Assembly: GCA_910576935.1 (NCBI GenBank)
Contig: CAJTKG010000006.1
Location: 31,263 to 95,262 of the forward strand
Length of the DNA stretch: 64,000 nucleotides
Reading direction: 5' to 3'
Source of the DNA: an uncultured Muribaculaceae bacterium
GTDB taxonomy: Bacteria; Bacteroidota; Bacteroidia; Bacteroidales; Muribaculaceae
Shown here: piece after piece, positions 25,234-34,838 of the stretch
Layout: the number at the start of each line of letters is the position of its first letter
Numbering within the stretch: position 1 is the stretch's first letter
The notes under the pieces: model-generated
The model's input: only the letters and a program-made list of their open reading frames with translations
Told to the model about the DNA's origin: nothing
Databases searched by the model: none
Position numbers and translations under genes: made by a program

Positions 25234-26019
25234 ATGACACGCGTCAAACCTAAAAAAGCACTCGGGCAGCATTTCCTGACAGATCTGTCGGTGGCCTCGC
25301 GCATCGCTTCGACGATGGACGCCGCCGGTGACTTGCCCCTGCTTGAAATCGGCCCGGGCATGGGGGTGCTGACGCAGTTTCTTTTAGAGAAAGACCGCGA
25401 ACTGAAAGTTGTCGAGATCGACAGCGAAAGCGTCGAATATCTCGAACGCGAGTTCCCGGCGCTCGACGGCCGTATAATAGAGGGCGATTTTCTGAAGCTC
25501 GACCTCGACAGAGTTTTCGCCGGCCGCCGTTTTGGTGTCATCGGCAATTATCCATATAACATTTCGTCGCAGATATTTTTTAAAATACTTGATTACAAAG
25601 ATCTTGTGCCGGTTTGTTCCGGTATGTTGCAGCGAGAGGTGGCCGAGCGCCTGGCCGCCCGCGAAGGAACGAAAGCACGCGGCATACTCTCAGTGCTGCT
25701 TCAGGCATGGTATGATGTCGAGTATCTATTCACCGTCAGCGAGCATGTCTTCAATCCGCCGCCCAAGGTGAAGTCGGGTGTCATAATAATGAAACGCAAT
25801 GCCGTCGGGACGCTCGGTTGTGACGAGGCATTGTTCAAGACCGTAGTCAAGACAACTTTCGGTCAGCGCCGCAAGACGCTGCGCAATTCACTGCGGGGGT
25901 TGTTGCCGCCGGGTGTCTCTTTGCCCGACATCGCCGTGGCGGGGCTGAGACCCGAACAGCTTTCAGTCGCTCAGTTTATTGAGTTAACCAATCTTGTCAA
26001 CGAATTGCGCAAAGCCTAA
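25234..26019 (+). CDS. rsmA: 16S rRNA adenine dimethyltransferase RsmA (KsgA)
   Basis: The 261-residue enzyme dimethylates A1518 and A1519 of 16S rRNA late in small-subunit assembly. Motifs in order: KKALGQHFLTD, the SAM-binding LEIGPGMGVLTQ, the acidic VVEIDSE, and the catalytic NYPYNISSQI (NLPY in most relatives). The C-terminal helical domain is complete. mgtE begins 13 bases after its stop, so they form an operon, a pairing frequent in Bacteroidetes. Confidence 0.96.
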   Translation: MTRVKPKKALGQHFLTDLSVASRIASTMDAAGDLPLLEIGPGMGVLTQFLLEKDRELKVVEIDSESVEYLEREFPALDGRIIEGDFLKLDLDRVFAGRRFGVIGNYPYNISSQIFFKILDYKDLVPVCSGMLQREVAERLAAREGTKARGILSVLLQAWYDVEYLFTVSEHVFNPPPKVKSGVIIMKRNAVGTLGCDEALFKTVVKTTFGQRRKTLRNSLRGLLPPGVSLPDIAVAGLRPEQLSVAQFIELTNLVNELRKA

Positions 26020-26032
26020 GCACTGCTGGAAC

Positions 26033-27394
26033 ATGAAAGATTTCACACCCGAATACCTCGAACATATCAAGGAGATCATCAGCTCAAACAACGAGGCCGA
26101 GGCCCGTCAGGAACTTGCCAAACTCCATCCGGCCGATATAGCCGAGCTTTATAAGGAACTTGAGATTGAAGAAGCCGAATATCTCTATCGCCTTCTTGAC
26201 GACGATACTGCGGCCGACGTGCTCATGGAGCTTGACGAGGACGACCGACTCAAACTGCTCGACGCCATGCCGGCCGAGGAGATCGCCCGACAGATCGACC
26301 ACCTTGACACCGACGATGCCGTCGACCTTATACAACAGCTCGACGAAGACGACCGCGAGGAGATACTCTCGCACATCGACGACGTAGAGCAGGCCGGCGA
26401 TATCATCGACCTTCTCAAATATGACGAGGACACCGCCGGCGGACTTATGGGCACAGAGATGATCGTTGTAAACGAGAACTGGTCTATGCCCGAGTGTATC
26501 AAGGAGATGAGGATGCAGGCCGAAGAGATGGACGAGGTCTACTATATCTATGTCGTCGACAACGACTATAAGCTCCGCGGCATATTTCCGCTGAAAAAAA
26601 TGATAACCCATCCGTCGGTGTCGAAGATCAAACATGTGATGGAGCCCGATCCCGTCAGTGTCAAGGCCGACGCTCCCATCGACGAGGTCGCTCTCGACTT
26701 CGAGAAATATGACCTTGTGGCTATGCCTGTCGTCGACTCGATAGGCCGTCTGCTCGGGCGCATAACAGTCGATGACGTCATGGATCAGGTGCGCGAATCG
26801 AGCGAGCGTGACTATCAGCTGGCTTCAGGTATCTCCTCTGACGTCGATGCCGACGACAGCATCTTTGCTCAGACCAAAGCGCGTATCCCGTGGCTCCTTA
26901 TCGGCATAGCGTCGGGCATACTGGCATCGCTGATTCTCGGGGGCTTTGAAAAACAGCTCGCCGTGTGTACGGCGCTTGCCCTGTTTATCCCCATCATCGG
27001 CGGCACCGGCGGTAATGTCGGCGTTCAGGCATCGGCTATTGTCGTTCAGGGTCTTGCCAATGGTTCGCTCAATGTCGGGGAATTCTCGAAGCAGTTGGGC
27101 AAGGAGGTGCTTATCGGCTTGCTCAACGCCACGGTCATTTCGGCCGTCATATTGGTATACAATCTGTTGATGATGCCCGGCGATCTGGCGGTGACGCTGT
27201 CTGTGTCGGTGTCGTTGTTTGCGGTGGTGATGTTTGCGACCTTGCTGGGCACAATCGTGCCGTTGACGCTCGAAAAACTTCATATCAATCCTGCATTGGC
27301 AACCGGCCCGTTCATACAGATGTCAAACGATATTGTCGGATTGCTTATCTATGTTGCCATTTCGACATGGTTCTTAGGCCTATTCGGCAGTTGA
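26033..27394 (+). CDS. mgtE: Magnesium transporter MgtE
   Basis: A 453-residue MgtE-type magnesium channel. The ATG at 26033 is chosen because it lies after the rsmA stop; a longer frame overlaps rsmA. Residues about 1-130 form the acidic helical N-domain with repeated LDEDDR and DTDDAVDLIQQL units, 135-260 a CBS-domain pair that senses magnesium, and about 285-453 the five-helix pore with GGTGGNVGVQ and PLTLEKLHINPALATGPF. All parts are intact. The gene ends four bases from the convergent hypothetical gene at 27399. Confidence 0.95.
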   Translation: MKDFTPEYLEHIKEIISSNNEAEARQELAKLHPADIAELYKELEIEEAEYLYRLLDDDTAADVLMELDEDDRLKLLDAMPAEEIARQIDHLDTDDAVDLIQQLDEDDREEILSHIDDVEQAGDIIDLLKYDEDTAGGLMGTEMIVVNENWSMPECIKEMRMQAEEMDEVYYIYVVDNDYKLRGIFPLKKMITHPSVSKIKHVMEPDPVSVKADAPIDEVALDFEKYDLVAMPVVDSIGRLLGRITVDDVMDQVRESSERDYQLASGISSDVDADDSIFAQTKARIPWLLIGIASGILASLILGGFEKQLAVCTALALFIPIIGGTGGNVGVQASAIVVQGLANGSLNVGEFSKQLGKEVLIGLLNATVISAVILVYNLLMMPGDLAVTLSVSVSLFAVVMFATLLGTIVPLTLEKLHINPALATGPFIQMSNDIVGLLIYVAISTWFLGLFGS

Positions 27395-27398
27395 GCGC

Positions 27399-27869
27399 TC
27401 AGCGCACGAGTTCTTTTGTCATGACGATGCCCGGACGCACATGCAGCGACATGGCGGCGAAACGGCCTGTCGGTTCGCTGTTGTATTTGATGTGATACCA
27501 TTCGGGAGCCATGAAATCGAGGTCGAAAAATGCCGATGTCACCCGTTCGCCGTCATATCCCGACGTCAGACGTTCTTCGATGAATATGTCGAAGCCTATG
27601 ACTTTGACGGCGAGAGATACGGCGCCTGACGAGTGGATGCCCTCAAGGCCGTCACGGCGCAGAAGTACGCGGCCGTCATCTCTGACGGTGAATGTCACCG
27701 ACGGTGTGGAGTCAGAGTCGCCACCGGCAAGCAGATCGCCTGCAAGAAGATGTAGCTTTGCCTCGCCCCGGTGCTGAGGTATAGACATATAGGCTATGAC
27801 AGCGGCGGCGATGACGCTGACGATTATGTAAAACTCGGGTGTGGTAAAAATGCCCTTCAATAATATCAT
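27399..27869 (-). CDS. Hypothetical membrane-anchored protein
   Basis: A 156-residue protein I do not recognise. Residues 10-30 (FYIIVSVIAAAVIAYMSI) are a membrane helix, and the rest is a predicted beta-rich extracytoplasmic domain with two regular blocks (VTFTVRDDGRVLLRRDGLEG and FFDLDFMAPEWYHIKYNS). No cysteines or catalytic motif stand out. It is convergent with mgtE and divergent from comF. The coding call rests on length, composition and position. Confidence 0.7.
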   Translation of the reverse strand: MILLKGIFTTPEFYIIVSVIAAAVIAYMSIPQHRGEAKLHLLAGDLLAGGDSDSTPSVTFTVRDDGRVLLRRDGLEGIHSSGAVSLAVKVIGFDIFIEERLTSGYDGERVTSAFFDLDFMAPEWYHIKYNSEPTGRFAAMSLHVRPGIVMTKELVR

Positions 27870-27892
27870 AAGTCAAATATAAGGAATATTTT

Positions 27893-28621
27893 ATGAATAA
27901 TGGCAATAAAATCGGCTCAATGATGAAAACAATCGCGCGAGGGTTCTGTGACGCGCTGTTCCCGAGGGTCTGTCGGGTGTGCGGGCGATCGCTTGTCGAA
28001 GGTGAGACGTTGTTGTGTGTCGGCTGTATGGCCGGACTGCCGCGCACAAGGTTTCATCTCGACGGGTTCAACGCTCTGCACCAACGCCTCGGCGGACGCT
28101 ATGCCGTCGACGTTGCGGCGGCATGGTTTAACTATATGCCCGATAGCCCGTATGCCCGACTCATACGCCGTGCCAAGTATGGCGACAGGCCCGTTTATGG
28201 CCGCCGGATGGGTGTGATGTATGCCCGTGAATTGCTTGCCGATGGAGTCGGCACCGCTTTCGACGTGCTGCTGCCGGTGGCGATGCATCCGTTGAAACGA
28301 TTTGTGAGAGGCTATAATCAGGCCGAGGAGATAGCGCGCGGCATGGCCGATGTGTTCGGGTGTGACGTAGGCGACAATCTCAGAGCGTTGCGTCGCCACA
28401 CGACACAGACACGCCGTGGCGCATATGAGCGTTACAGCAATATATCCGGCTCGTTTGCGATCATGCACCCGCAAGAGCTTGACGGTCTCAATGTCGTCAT
28501 CGTCGACGATGTGATCACTACCGGTTCGACGATGACCGACTGCATTCGTGCCGTCGGCGAGAGTTCGTCACCGGCCACTATAAACGTGTTGAGCCTCGGC
28601 GCAACCTTGTTGAAGGCGTAG
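27893..28621 (+). CDS. ComF-family phosphoribosyltransferase-like protein
   Basis: A 242-residue ComF/GntX protein. The N-terminal zinc knuckle CRVCGRSL..CVGC is complete, followed by the linker AAWFNYMPDSPYARLIRRAKYGD typical of the family, and the PRPP-binding loop VVIVDDVITTGSTMTD. Relatives help bring single-stranded DNA into the cytoplasm during natural transformation, though many Bacteroidetes carry comF with no proven competence. ATG 27893 is taken; 27920 is an alternative. An inverted repeat spans its stop codon. Confidence 0.9.
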   Translation: MNNGNKIGSMMKTIARGFCDALFPRVCRVCGRSLVEGETLLCVGCMAGLPRTRFHLDGFNALHQRLGGRYAVDVAAAWFNYMPDSPYARLIRRAKYGDRPVYGRRMGVMYARELLADGVGTAFDVLLPVAMHPLKRFVRGYNQAEEIARGMADVFGCDVGDNLRALRRHTTQTRRGAYERYSNISGSFAIMHPQELDGLNVVIVDDVITTGSTMTDCIRAVGESSSPATINVLSLGATLLKA

Positions 28622-28630
28622 CCGAGGCTC
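28591..28630. terminator. Hairpin spanning the comF stop codon
   Basis: GAGCCTCGGC (28591-28600) and GCCGAGGCTC (28621-28630) are perfectly complementary, with the TAG stop straddling the loop and right arm. It separates two convergent genes. No T-run is seen, so it may act as a transcript-end stabiliser rather than an intrinsic terminator. Confidence 0.55.
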
Positions 28631-28656
28631 GTGACAGGGAGAGATTATATCAACGG

Positions 28657-31128
28657 TTATTTTGCGAATTTTATCGAGAGGGTCTTGCCGCCGATGACAA
28701 GGCGGGCGACATAGACGCCGGCGGCGTCGGGAGCTGCGAATGACTCGGTGTCGGATGCGCTTATGACGGTTTTGCCGGCGGCGTCATAAATCTCGACATA
28801 TTCAGCGCGCTGAGAGAGCGTTACGCGGTTGCCGTCGATGCGCAGGCCTACGGCGGGTTTGTCGACAGTGTTGCCTGTGATGTCGTCGACGCCGTCGCCG
28901 CTGTTGTCATAGACGGCTTCGAGGCCGGTGATGTCGATGTGGTATGACTTTCCTGCCGAACCGCTCGGGTTGAACTGGAACGCCGAGAACTCGATTGGAT
29001 ATGTGCCGATATTGTCGGGGTCGCCCATATTACTTACGGGGAGCTCAACGACGTTCTCTTTGCCGCTTTCAATGCCGTTGTATGTGAAATTGGTCACACG
29101 ACCACCGCTGGCACAGGCAGAGAACATGACGGATGTCAGTTTGACGTCGCCGGGATTGACTCGTGCGCGTAAAGCGGTTGGTATGCCGAATACATTGATT
29201 TTTTTGTTGAGGGTAAAGCGTGTGCCACGGGTCGATTTGATTGTGTAATCGACGCCGAAGCCGCTTTCGAGCGGGGTTATCTTGTAAGCCGAGATACCCG
29301 ATTGGGTGACTTTCCAGGATTCAACATCGCCGGTGAGGTCGATGGGGAGCACCTGCTTGTCGGTGTTCTCAACGCTTACGTTGACTTTGATCTCGATGTC
29401 GTCGCGGCGTCCTGTGACAACGGCCTTGCCGTTGGCGACGGGAGTGATAAGACCGGTCTCATCTATGGTTGCCACAGAGGTGTCGTCGATGCTCCAGTCG
29501 AAAATGCCGGGAGCGATGGGCATCAGCTCTGAGGCTACTTGGGTAACGACCTCCACTGCCCAGGGATGTTTGTTGTCAAGGACTACATCGCTGTAGCGGG
29601 GAGTGGCTTCGGTGAGAGTGTTGCCGACGGTGATGGCGATAGAAGCTGTTTTGGCATTGCCGTAGCTGACTGTAAGGGCTTGTGTGCCGCTGCCGGTTGC
29701 GAAGAGTGTCTTGCCGTCGGCAGTAATTTCTCCCAGCGATGCCGGACAACTTAGAGTATAGTCTTTGAAGTCGTCAGAGATCATGACGCCATATTTGTTA
29801 TAAGCGTATACATGAGGAGTATAGAGACCCATGCTGGGCATTGTCAGCACCCAGTCTCTGAACTGAAGCTCGGCGACCTCACTGTCTTCCTCGGCTTCGA
29901 GGACGGCGAAAATGGCATTGCCGACAGAGCGTTCCTGACCGTCGCTACAGTGGTTTCTGACACCGAGGGCCGCGGTGTAGAGAGTCGACGAACCGCCACC
30001 GTCGAGATTGACGGCCTCGGCAGCTCCGGCCCATCGCATGACGTCGGCGAGCATCGAGGTGCTTACGCCGGCCGAGCTGGGTGAGCGTCCGTCGATGACC
30101 ATCATGATTATTTTCGTGCCGTCGGCGCTGACGCCGATAGACGTACGCGGATGACGTGACGACGCGTCGCCGCGTTCGCCCTCGGTGTCGAGAGTGGCAC
30201 CTCCGCCGACATTTTTAGGATTGCCGGATACGACGGTGACGGGCTCGATGCGTTCGCCTTCGGCGGTGAGGATGATGTTGTCAAACTCGACGATGTCGCC
30301 CGGCTTGAGTGCGCCGACGAAATCCTGAGCGCCGGTGAGTCCTTGGGATACATTGTTGCCTCGGCCGAAGATGACGAAGCCGTCGGCGGGTACGGTGGTG
30401 TCGCCCGAGGTGTTCGGCTCGCTTGTCACTTCAAGGCGGAATTTGCCGCCGGCATAGAAGTTGTCACCTTCGACAAGACGTGCTGTCACTTCATAGCTGT
30501 TGCCGGTATAGCCTGTCTGGTTGGTCGAGCCCCAGTAGCGGGGGGTGTAGAGTGTGATGCCGTTGGCGGGCGAGCCGACATTGACGCCTTTGAAGGGTGT
30601 CACCTTGTCGCCGATCGTGGCTGTGCCGGTGTAGTAGTTGAGACGGCTCACTCGGGCCACACCGTTGATGTCGACAGAAAACTGGTAGTCTGAATTGGAG
30701 CTTTTGTAGATTTCACGGTCAACGGTACATGAGCCTGTCGGAGTGCCTACCTGACTCGAACCGTTGGTGGCTTTGCCGCTTGTCCAGTAGAAGTCGGCGT
30801 TAGAGCCTGCGAAGTAGAGCAGGCCGTCTTTACTCTTGCTCTGGGCCATGGCTGATGTGCGGGCGTTGCCGGCTACCTTGTCGGTGGCGCAGACTGATCT
30901 TATCGACACACCGGGTGTGGTCTTGTCGATGGTGAGATAAAATACGTCGAGCGAGTTGGATCCAGACAGACGCAGTTGTGTCTGTGTCGTGCCTGGACCG
31001 ACTTTGGCGTGGAAGATGGTGTCGAGCTGCATTGTTGTTCCGCGCAGATCGAAGTCGACCGAGGCCGCCGACACAAGAGGAAGTGCCATGCCGCAGCCGA
31101 GAATAATCAGTTTCAGATTCATTTTCAT
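28657..31128 (-). CDS. Secreted NAGPA-type phosphodiester glycosidase, copy 2
   Basis: An 823-residue exported protein. The signal peptide (1-21) is followed by a NAGPA/DUF2233 domain to about residue 390, with GPGTTQTQLRLSG, the metal-site-like VIDGRSPSSAGVSTSMLAD and the hallmark EAVNLDGGGSSTLY. Two Ig-like regions follow; the second (VATIDETGLITPVANGKAVV) looks like a Big_2 repeat. The last 65 residues resemble a type IX secretion sorting domain (YVEIYDAAGKTV..GVYVARLVIGGKT). NAGPA enzymes split sugar-1-phosphodiesters. The gene lies 28 bases after a close paralogue. Substrate unknown; bacterial teichoic-acid-like polymers are one possibility. Confidence 0.85.
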   Translation of the reverse strand: MKMNLKLIILGCGMALPLVSAASVDFDLRGTTMQLDTIFHAKVGPGTTQTQLRLSGSNSLDVFYLTIDKTTPGVSIRSVCATDKVAGNARTSAMAQSKSKDGLLYFAGSNADFYWTSGKATNGSSQVGTPTGSCTVDREIYKSSNSDYQFSVDINGVARVSRLNYYTGTATIGDKVTPFKGVNVGSPANGITLYTPRYWGSTNQTGYTGNSYEVTARLVEGDNFYAGGKFRLEVTSEPNTSGDTTVPADGFVIFGRGNNVSQGLTGAQDFVGALKPGDIVEFDNIILTAEGERIEPVTVVSGNPKNVGGGATLDTEGERGDASSRHPRTSIGVSADGTKIIMMVIDGRSPSSAGVSTSMLADVMRWAGAAEAVNLDGGGSSTLYTAALGVRNHCSDGQERSVGNAIFAVLEAEEDSEVAELQFRDWVLTMPSMGLYTPHVYAYNKYGVMISDDFKDYTLSCPASLGEITADGKTLFATGSGTQALTVSYGNAKTASIAITVGNTLTEATPRYSDVVLDNKHPWAVEVVTQVASELMPIAPGIFDWSIDDTSVATIDETGLITPVANGKAVVTGRRDDIEIKVNVSVENTDKQVLPIDLTGDVESWKVTQSGISAYKITPLESGFGVDYTIKSTRGTRFTLNKKINVFGIPTALRARVNPGDVKLTSVMFSACASGGRVTNFTYNGIESGKENVVELPVSNMGDPDNIGTYPIEFSAFQFNPSGSAGKSYHIDITGLEAVYDNSGDGVDDITGNTVDKPAVGLRIDGNRVTLSQRAEYVEIYDAAGKTVISASDTESFAAPDAAGVYVARLVIGGKTLSIKFAK

Positions 31129-31156
31129 GTGTATGAATGGTTAATATAACGTGGGT

Positions 31157-33634
31157 TCAGATTCTTATCTTTGTCGTTGAGTAGATTTTGTTGCGGTTTG
31201 CCTTGACGATGTACACTCCGGGCGTGGCGGGAGCAAGAACGGTGTTGCCGCAGGATTTTGCCGCGAGTCGGCCGCAGAGATCATATACCGATATGTAGTC
31301 GTAGTCGCCGCGTGCGATGATTGTGTTGCCTGCGAGAGTGACAGTCAGAGCGTTTGACATATTGCCTTTTACCGAGATGTCTTCGAGTCCGTCGACCGGC
31401 GCGTTGTTATAGACGGCTTCCATACTGAGAAAATCGATAGCATATTCGCCGGAGGCTACCGCGTTTTCGGGAGTGACTTTTATCTGTTTGAATGTCAGAG
31501 GATAGATGCCTATGTCGTTGACGTCGAAGTTATCAGACAGGTTGATCGTGGCTTTGTTGACCTGACTGCTGACGAGCCTGTCGACTCTGAATGTGCGCGT
31601 CGACGGCTGGTTGTTGGCTTTGATCTCGAAGTCTATGATGGCGCCGTACATATTGCCTTCCGGTCTTATCTCGACCTCGATGGCGTCCGGCAAACTATAG
31701 AACGGCTCTGTTGTCTGACGGGCCGCCGTTACACTTGAACTCTGACGTGACACCTTGAAAGCCAGTCTGAAACCGCCGCCTTCGAGTGCCGTCATAGATC
31801 TGCCGGTAGTGTTTTTGCCGGTCGGTGTGCGCCATTTCAGGTCATTGTCAAAGAAGTCGACCCGACGCATTGCGGGTACTTCTACAGTCACTTCAGTTGT
31901 CAGTGTATAGTCGCCGAGAGTGCCGGTAACGGTGGTCTTGCCGTTTTTTACTCCTTTGACAAAACCTTTATCGTCGATGCTGGCGATGTCAGGGTCAGCG
32001 CTTGTCCATGAAAAAGCTTCGGCGGCAACCGGATTCTCCTCGTCGTCTATTATCGACAGAGCCTGATACTGCCATGACCGGTGGTTGTCGATAGTCACGG
32101 CATCGTATTTAGCCTTGACGACAGCCTTTTCGTCGCTGACGGTAACAACGATAGATGACGACGTCGCGTCGCTGTAGCTGACAGTCAGGGCGTGTGAGCC
32201 TGTGCCGGTAGCCAATAGTGTCTTGCCGTCGGCGATGACCGAGCCGATGTTTCCGTCACAACTGAGTGTATAATCTTTGAAATCAGTGTCTATCAGTACT
32301 CCCGCTTTGTTATAGGCGTAAACCGTCGGTGTGTAAAGACCGCCGGAAGGAACAGTTCGACGCCAGTCGGCAAAGCGCACTTCGGCGACCGTGTTGTCTT
32401 CGTCGGCATCGACAACGGCATATATGGCGTCGCCGTCGGCACGTTCCCAACCGTCGCTACATACGTTGCGTGTACCCAGGGCCGAGGTATATAGTGTTGT
32501 CGAGCCGCCTCCGTCAAGGTTCATGGCCTCGTAGGCGCCGGCATATAACATGAGGTCGCAGAGCTTTGAAGTCTCTACGCCGTCAGAACGGCTTGAGCGG
32601 CCGTCGACTACAAGCATTATTATTTTATTGCGGTCTTCGCTGAAACCTATTGCCGTGCGCGGATGAAGGTCTTCCCATTCACCCTCGGGGTTATATACAC
32701 CGCCTTTGAGCATGTGGGGATGGGCGGTTACGATTTCAGAGGGCACGAATGGTTCGCCTTCGGCTGTCAGGAACGCGTTGTCCATTTCAACGATGTCGCC
32801 GGGCATGAGAGTGCTGACAAAATCGAGCGCGCCGATGTTGCCGCCGTTAGCCTCGTTGCCGTAGCCAAGGATGACGAAGCCGTCGTCGGGAATGGCAAGC
32901 GTGCCGGTAGAGGTTGGTGTCGATGTTACTTCGAGACGGTATTTGCCCCCGCATTTGAAATTGTCGCCGTCGACGAGGCGCGCTGTCACCTCATGGCACT
33001 TGCCGGCAAGATCGCCGGAGGCGACGTCGCCGTAGTATTTCGATGTATAGAGCGTGACTGCATTCTCATGAGGTCGGTCGTTGACGCGCATGAATGCTGT
33101 AGATTTGTCTCCGATGGTAGCGCGGCCCATGCGTGACGACATTGTGCCTATATAAGGAATACCGTCATAGTCTACAGCGAAATTTATATCGTTGTTTGTC
33201 CAACGGAAGAGTTTGCCGTCGGAAGCATTAGAGTTGCTCGGAGTGCCTATTGTGCTCGAACCGCAGGCCGGATTTGCGCCTTCGCCGGTCCAGAAATATC
33301 CGGCGTTTACTCCTGTGAAATAGAGCCGGCCGTCTTTGCTTTTGCGGCGGGCGATGTCGGCGACGGTCTCTTTGCCTGCAACTTTGTCTGTGGCGCAGGC
33401 GGCTTTTATTGATACGCCCGGGGTGTTGCGGTCGATGGTGACGTAGAAGACATCGAGTTTTGTGCCGCCGGTGACTCGAAGCTGTGTCTGCGTCGTGCCG
33501 GGACCCACTTTGGCATGAAAGACCGTGTCGATGACGACTGGCGTTCCATGGAGGTCGTAATTGACGCCGGCCGTTAACGGTATAGAGGCGGTAAAGACAG
33601 CAAGAACCAAAATTGTACGTAAGGTTTTTATCAT
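31157..33634 (-). CDS. Secreted NAGPA-type phosphodiester glycosidase, copy 1
   Basis: An 825-residue paralogue of the next gene, with the same order: signal peptide (MIKTLRTILVLAVFTASIPL), NAGPA domain with GPGTTQTQLRVTG, VVDGRSSRSDGVETSKLCD and EAMNLDGGGSTTLY, a Big_2-like repeat (IASIDDKGFVKGVKNGKTTV), a jelly-roll-like region and a C-terminal sorting-like domain (YISVYDLCGRLA..GVYIVKANRNKI). ATG at 33634 is preferred over a GTG at 33673 because it opens the signal peptide. The two genes form an operon and arose by tandem duplication, with N-terminal domains far more alike than their C-terminal halves. A -7 element TAGATTTG lies at 33680-33673. Confidence 0.85.
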   Translation of the reverse strand: MIKTLRTILVLAVFTASIPLTAGVNYDLHGTPVVIDTVFHAKVGPGTTQTQLRVTGGTKLDVFYVTIDRNTPGVSIKAACATDKVAGKETVADIARRKSKDGRLYFTGVNAGYFWTGEGANPACGSSTIGTPSNSNASDGKLFRWTNNDINFAVDYDGIPYIGTMSSRMGRATIGDKSTAFMRVNDRPHENAVTLYTSKYYGDVASGDLAGKCHEVTARLVDGDNFKCGGKYRLEVTSTPTSTGTLAIPDDGFVILGYGNEANGGNIGALDFVSTLMPGDIVEMDNAFLTAEGEPFVPSEIVTAHPHMLKGGVYNPEGEWEDLHPRTAIGFSEDRNKIIMLVVDGRSSRSDGVETSKLCDLMLYAGAYEAMNLDGGGSTTLYTSALGTRNVCSDGWERADGDAIYAVVDADEDNTVAEVRFADWRRTVPSGGLYTPTVYAYNKAGVLIDTDFKDYTLSCDGNIGSVIADGKTLLATGTGSHALTVSYSDATSSSIVVTVSDEKAVVKAKYDAVTIDNHRSWQYQALSIIDDEENPVAAEAFSWTSADPDIASIDDKGFVKGVKNGKTTVTGTLGDYTLTTEVTVEVPAMRRVDFFDNDLKWRTPTGKNTTGRSMTALEGGGFRLAFKVSRQSSSVTAARQTTEPFYSLPDAIEVEIRPEGNMYGAIIDFEIKANNQPSTRTFRVDRLVSSQVNKATINLSDNFDVNDIGIYPLTFKQIKVTPENAVASGEYAIDFLSMEAVYNNAPVDGLEDISVKGNMSNALTVTLAGNTIIARGDYDYISVYDLCGRLAAKSCGNTVLAPATPGVYIVKANRNKIYSTTKIRI

Positions 33635-33794
33635 GGAATCAGGATTTATGTCGCGGTGATAATTGCATGACACAAATCTACAAAAAAAAACTTGAATTTA
33701 CACTGTTTGACAAAAATTATAAACTCTGTCTCGACAAATATATTTTAAAATTTTAAACTGACGCTATGGGCGGGAGGCCATCTTTCTTTGCATT

Positions 33795-34673
33795 TCAGAA
33801 GGTGCATGTGAACGAGAATCCCGGTCTGCCGCCGACGAAAGTCGGTGTCAGCGACGAAGTCACGCGAGGCTTGGCGCCGAGATGCAGCCGCCGGGCCTCA
33901 TTGCCGTCAAACAGGCCGACAATTTCGTTGACCGGGTCGATTAGAAAAGCGACGACATTACCGAGAATCCGTGAGCCGCCGAGGCGGTAGTCATGGCTGA
34001 CGATATTGCGTTTTAGCTTGTAGAAGAGTTCGCCGACGAGGGCGCCGGCCAGCGGAGTGATGAAGATGTCCTGATACGAAGGCCGTTCCATGAATGCCTC
34101 GATGCCGAATTCCCAGCCTATCGTCGAGATGCACGCCGAGTAGAGCAGCGAGCGCCAGAAGTTGAAGCCTGCGCCGCGGGCCGACATGAAGTATACGGCG
34201 CCGGCATATGGGTGGAGGACATAGTTGAAGATGGCGTTGTCGCCGTCGATCTCGGGATTGCGTACAAAGATGTTTCGGTACCAGCGCTTGAACGGCGGAG
34301 TCTGCTGTATATCGCTGCGATTCCAGTTTGTCGCACCCTCGGGCAGGCATTCGAGCACGGCGAGTGTGCCGCTGAACGCGCCGGCAAAGATGGCTGTGTT
34401 GATCCATAACCGTCGCCAGTCGGGTTGGTTTGTTGTCAGAGAGTAGGGCAGGGCGTAGAGCGATATACGCGCCGGGCGCGCTGTCGGAGCGGTGGCCGGC
34501 GTTATTGAGTCGGGAAGGTGATCGCGTAAGGCCTCGGCGTCGAATGTTGTCAGTTCGTAAGTATCCGATATATCGATCACGGTTATTGCATCAGTCGTGG
34601 CTGCGGCGCCGTTTATTGTCGCTGCCAGAGCCGCCAGAGCTATGATTGTAGTCTTTATGATCTGCGGTAGCAT
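33795..34673 (-). CDS. DUF3943-domain exported protein
   Basis: A 292-residue protein matching DUF3943: NYVLHPYAGAVYFMSARGAG, WEFGIEAFMERPSYQDIFIT, then PLAGALVGELFYKLKR. These are typical of an outer-membrane or periplasmic family without known function. ATG 34673 begins a signal peptide (ALAALAATINGAAA); the longer frame to 34703 adds nothing. The C-terminus ends FSFTCTF, with a terminal Phe as in barrel proteins. The gene is separated from lpxA by a hairpin at 34774-34803. Confidence 0.82.
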   Translation of the reverse strand: MLPQIIKTTIIALAALAATINGAAATTDAITVIDISDTYELTTFDAEALRDHLPDSITPATAPTARPARISLYALPYSLTTNQPDWRRLWINTAIFAGAFSGTLAVLECLPEGATNWNRSDIQQTPPFKRWYRNIFVRNPEIDGDNAIFNYVLHPYAGAVYFMSARGAGFNFWRSLLYSACISTIGWEFGIEAFMERPSYQDIFITPLAGALVGELFYKLKRNIVSHDYRLGGSRILGNVVAFLIDPVNEIVGLFDGNEARRLHLGAKPRVTSSLTPTFVGGRPGFSFTCTF

Positions 34674-34773
34674 AATGGAGAGAGGATAAAATAGTTGAAG
34701 CAATATTCACGTTTGTTTAATAAACAAACAAGCTTGTTATGCCGCCGTTGCGTTAAACATAATTAACAACGCA

Positions 34774-34803
34774 AAGAGCCGCTCCGATGTCGGAACGGCT
34801 CTT
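34774..34803 (-). terminator. Terminator after lpxA
   Basis: AAGAGCCG (34774-34781) pairs with CGGCTCTT (34796-34803), extended by TCCG/CGGA with one mismatch. It closes the efflux-lpxA operon on the minus strand. Confidence 0.75.
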
Positions 34804-34838
34804 GATATAAATGAGCTAAAAGTATTATTACATGCTTG

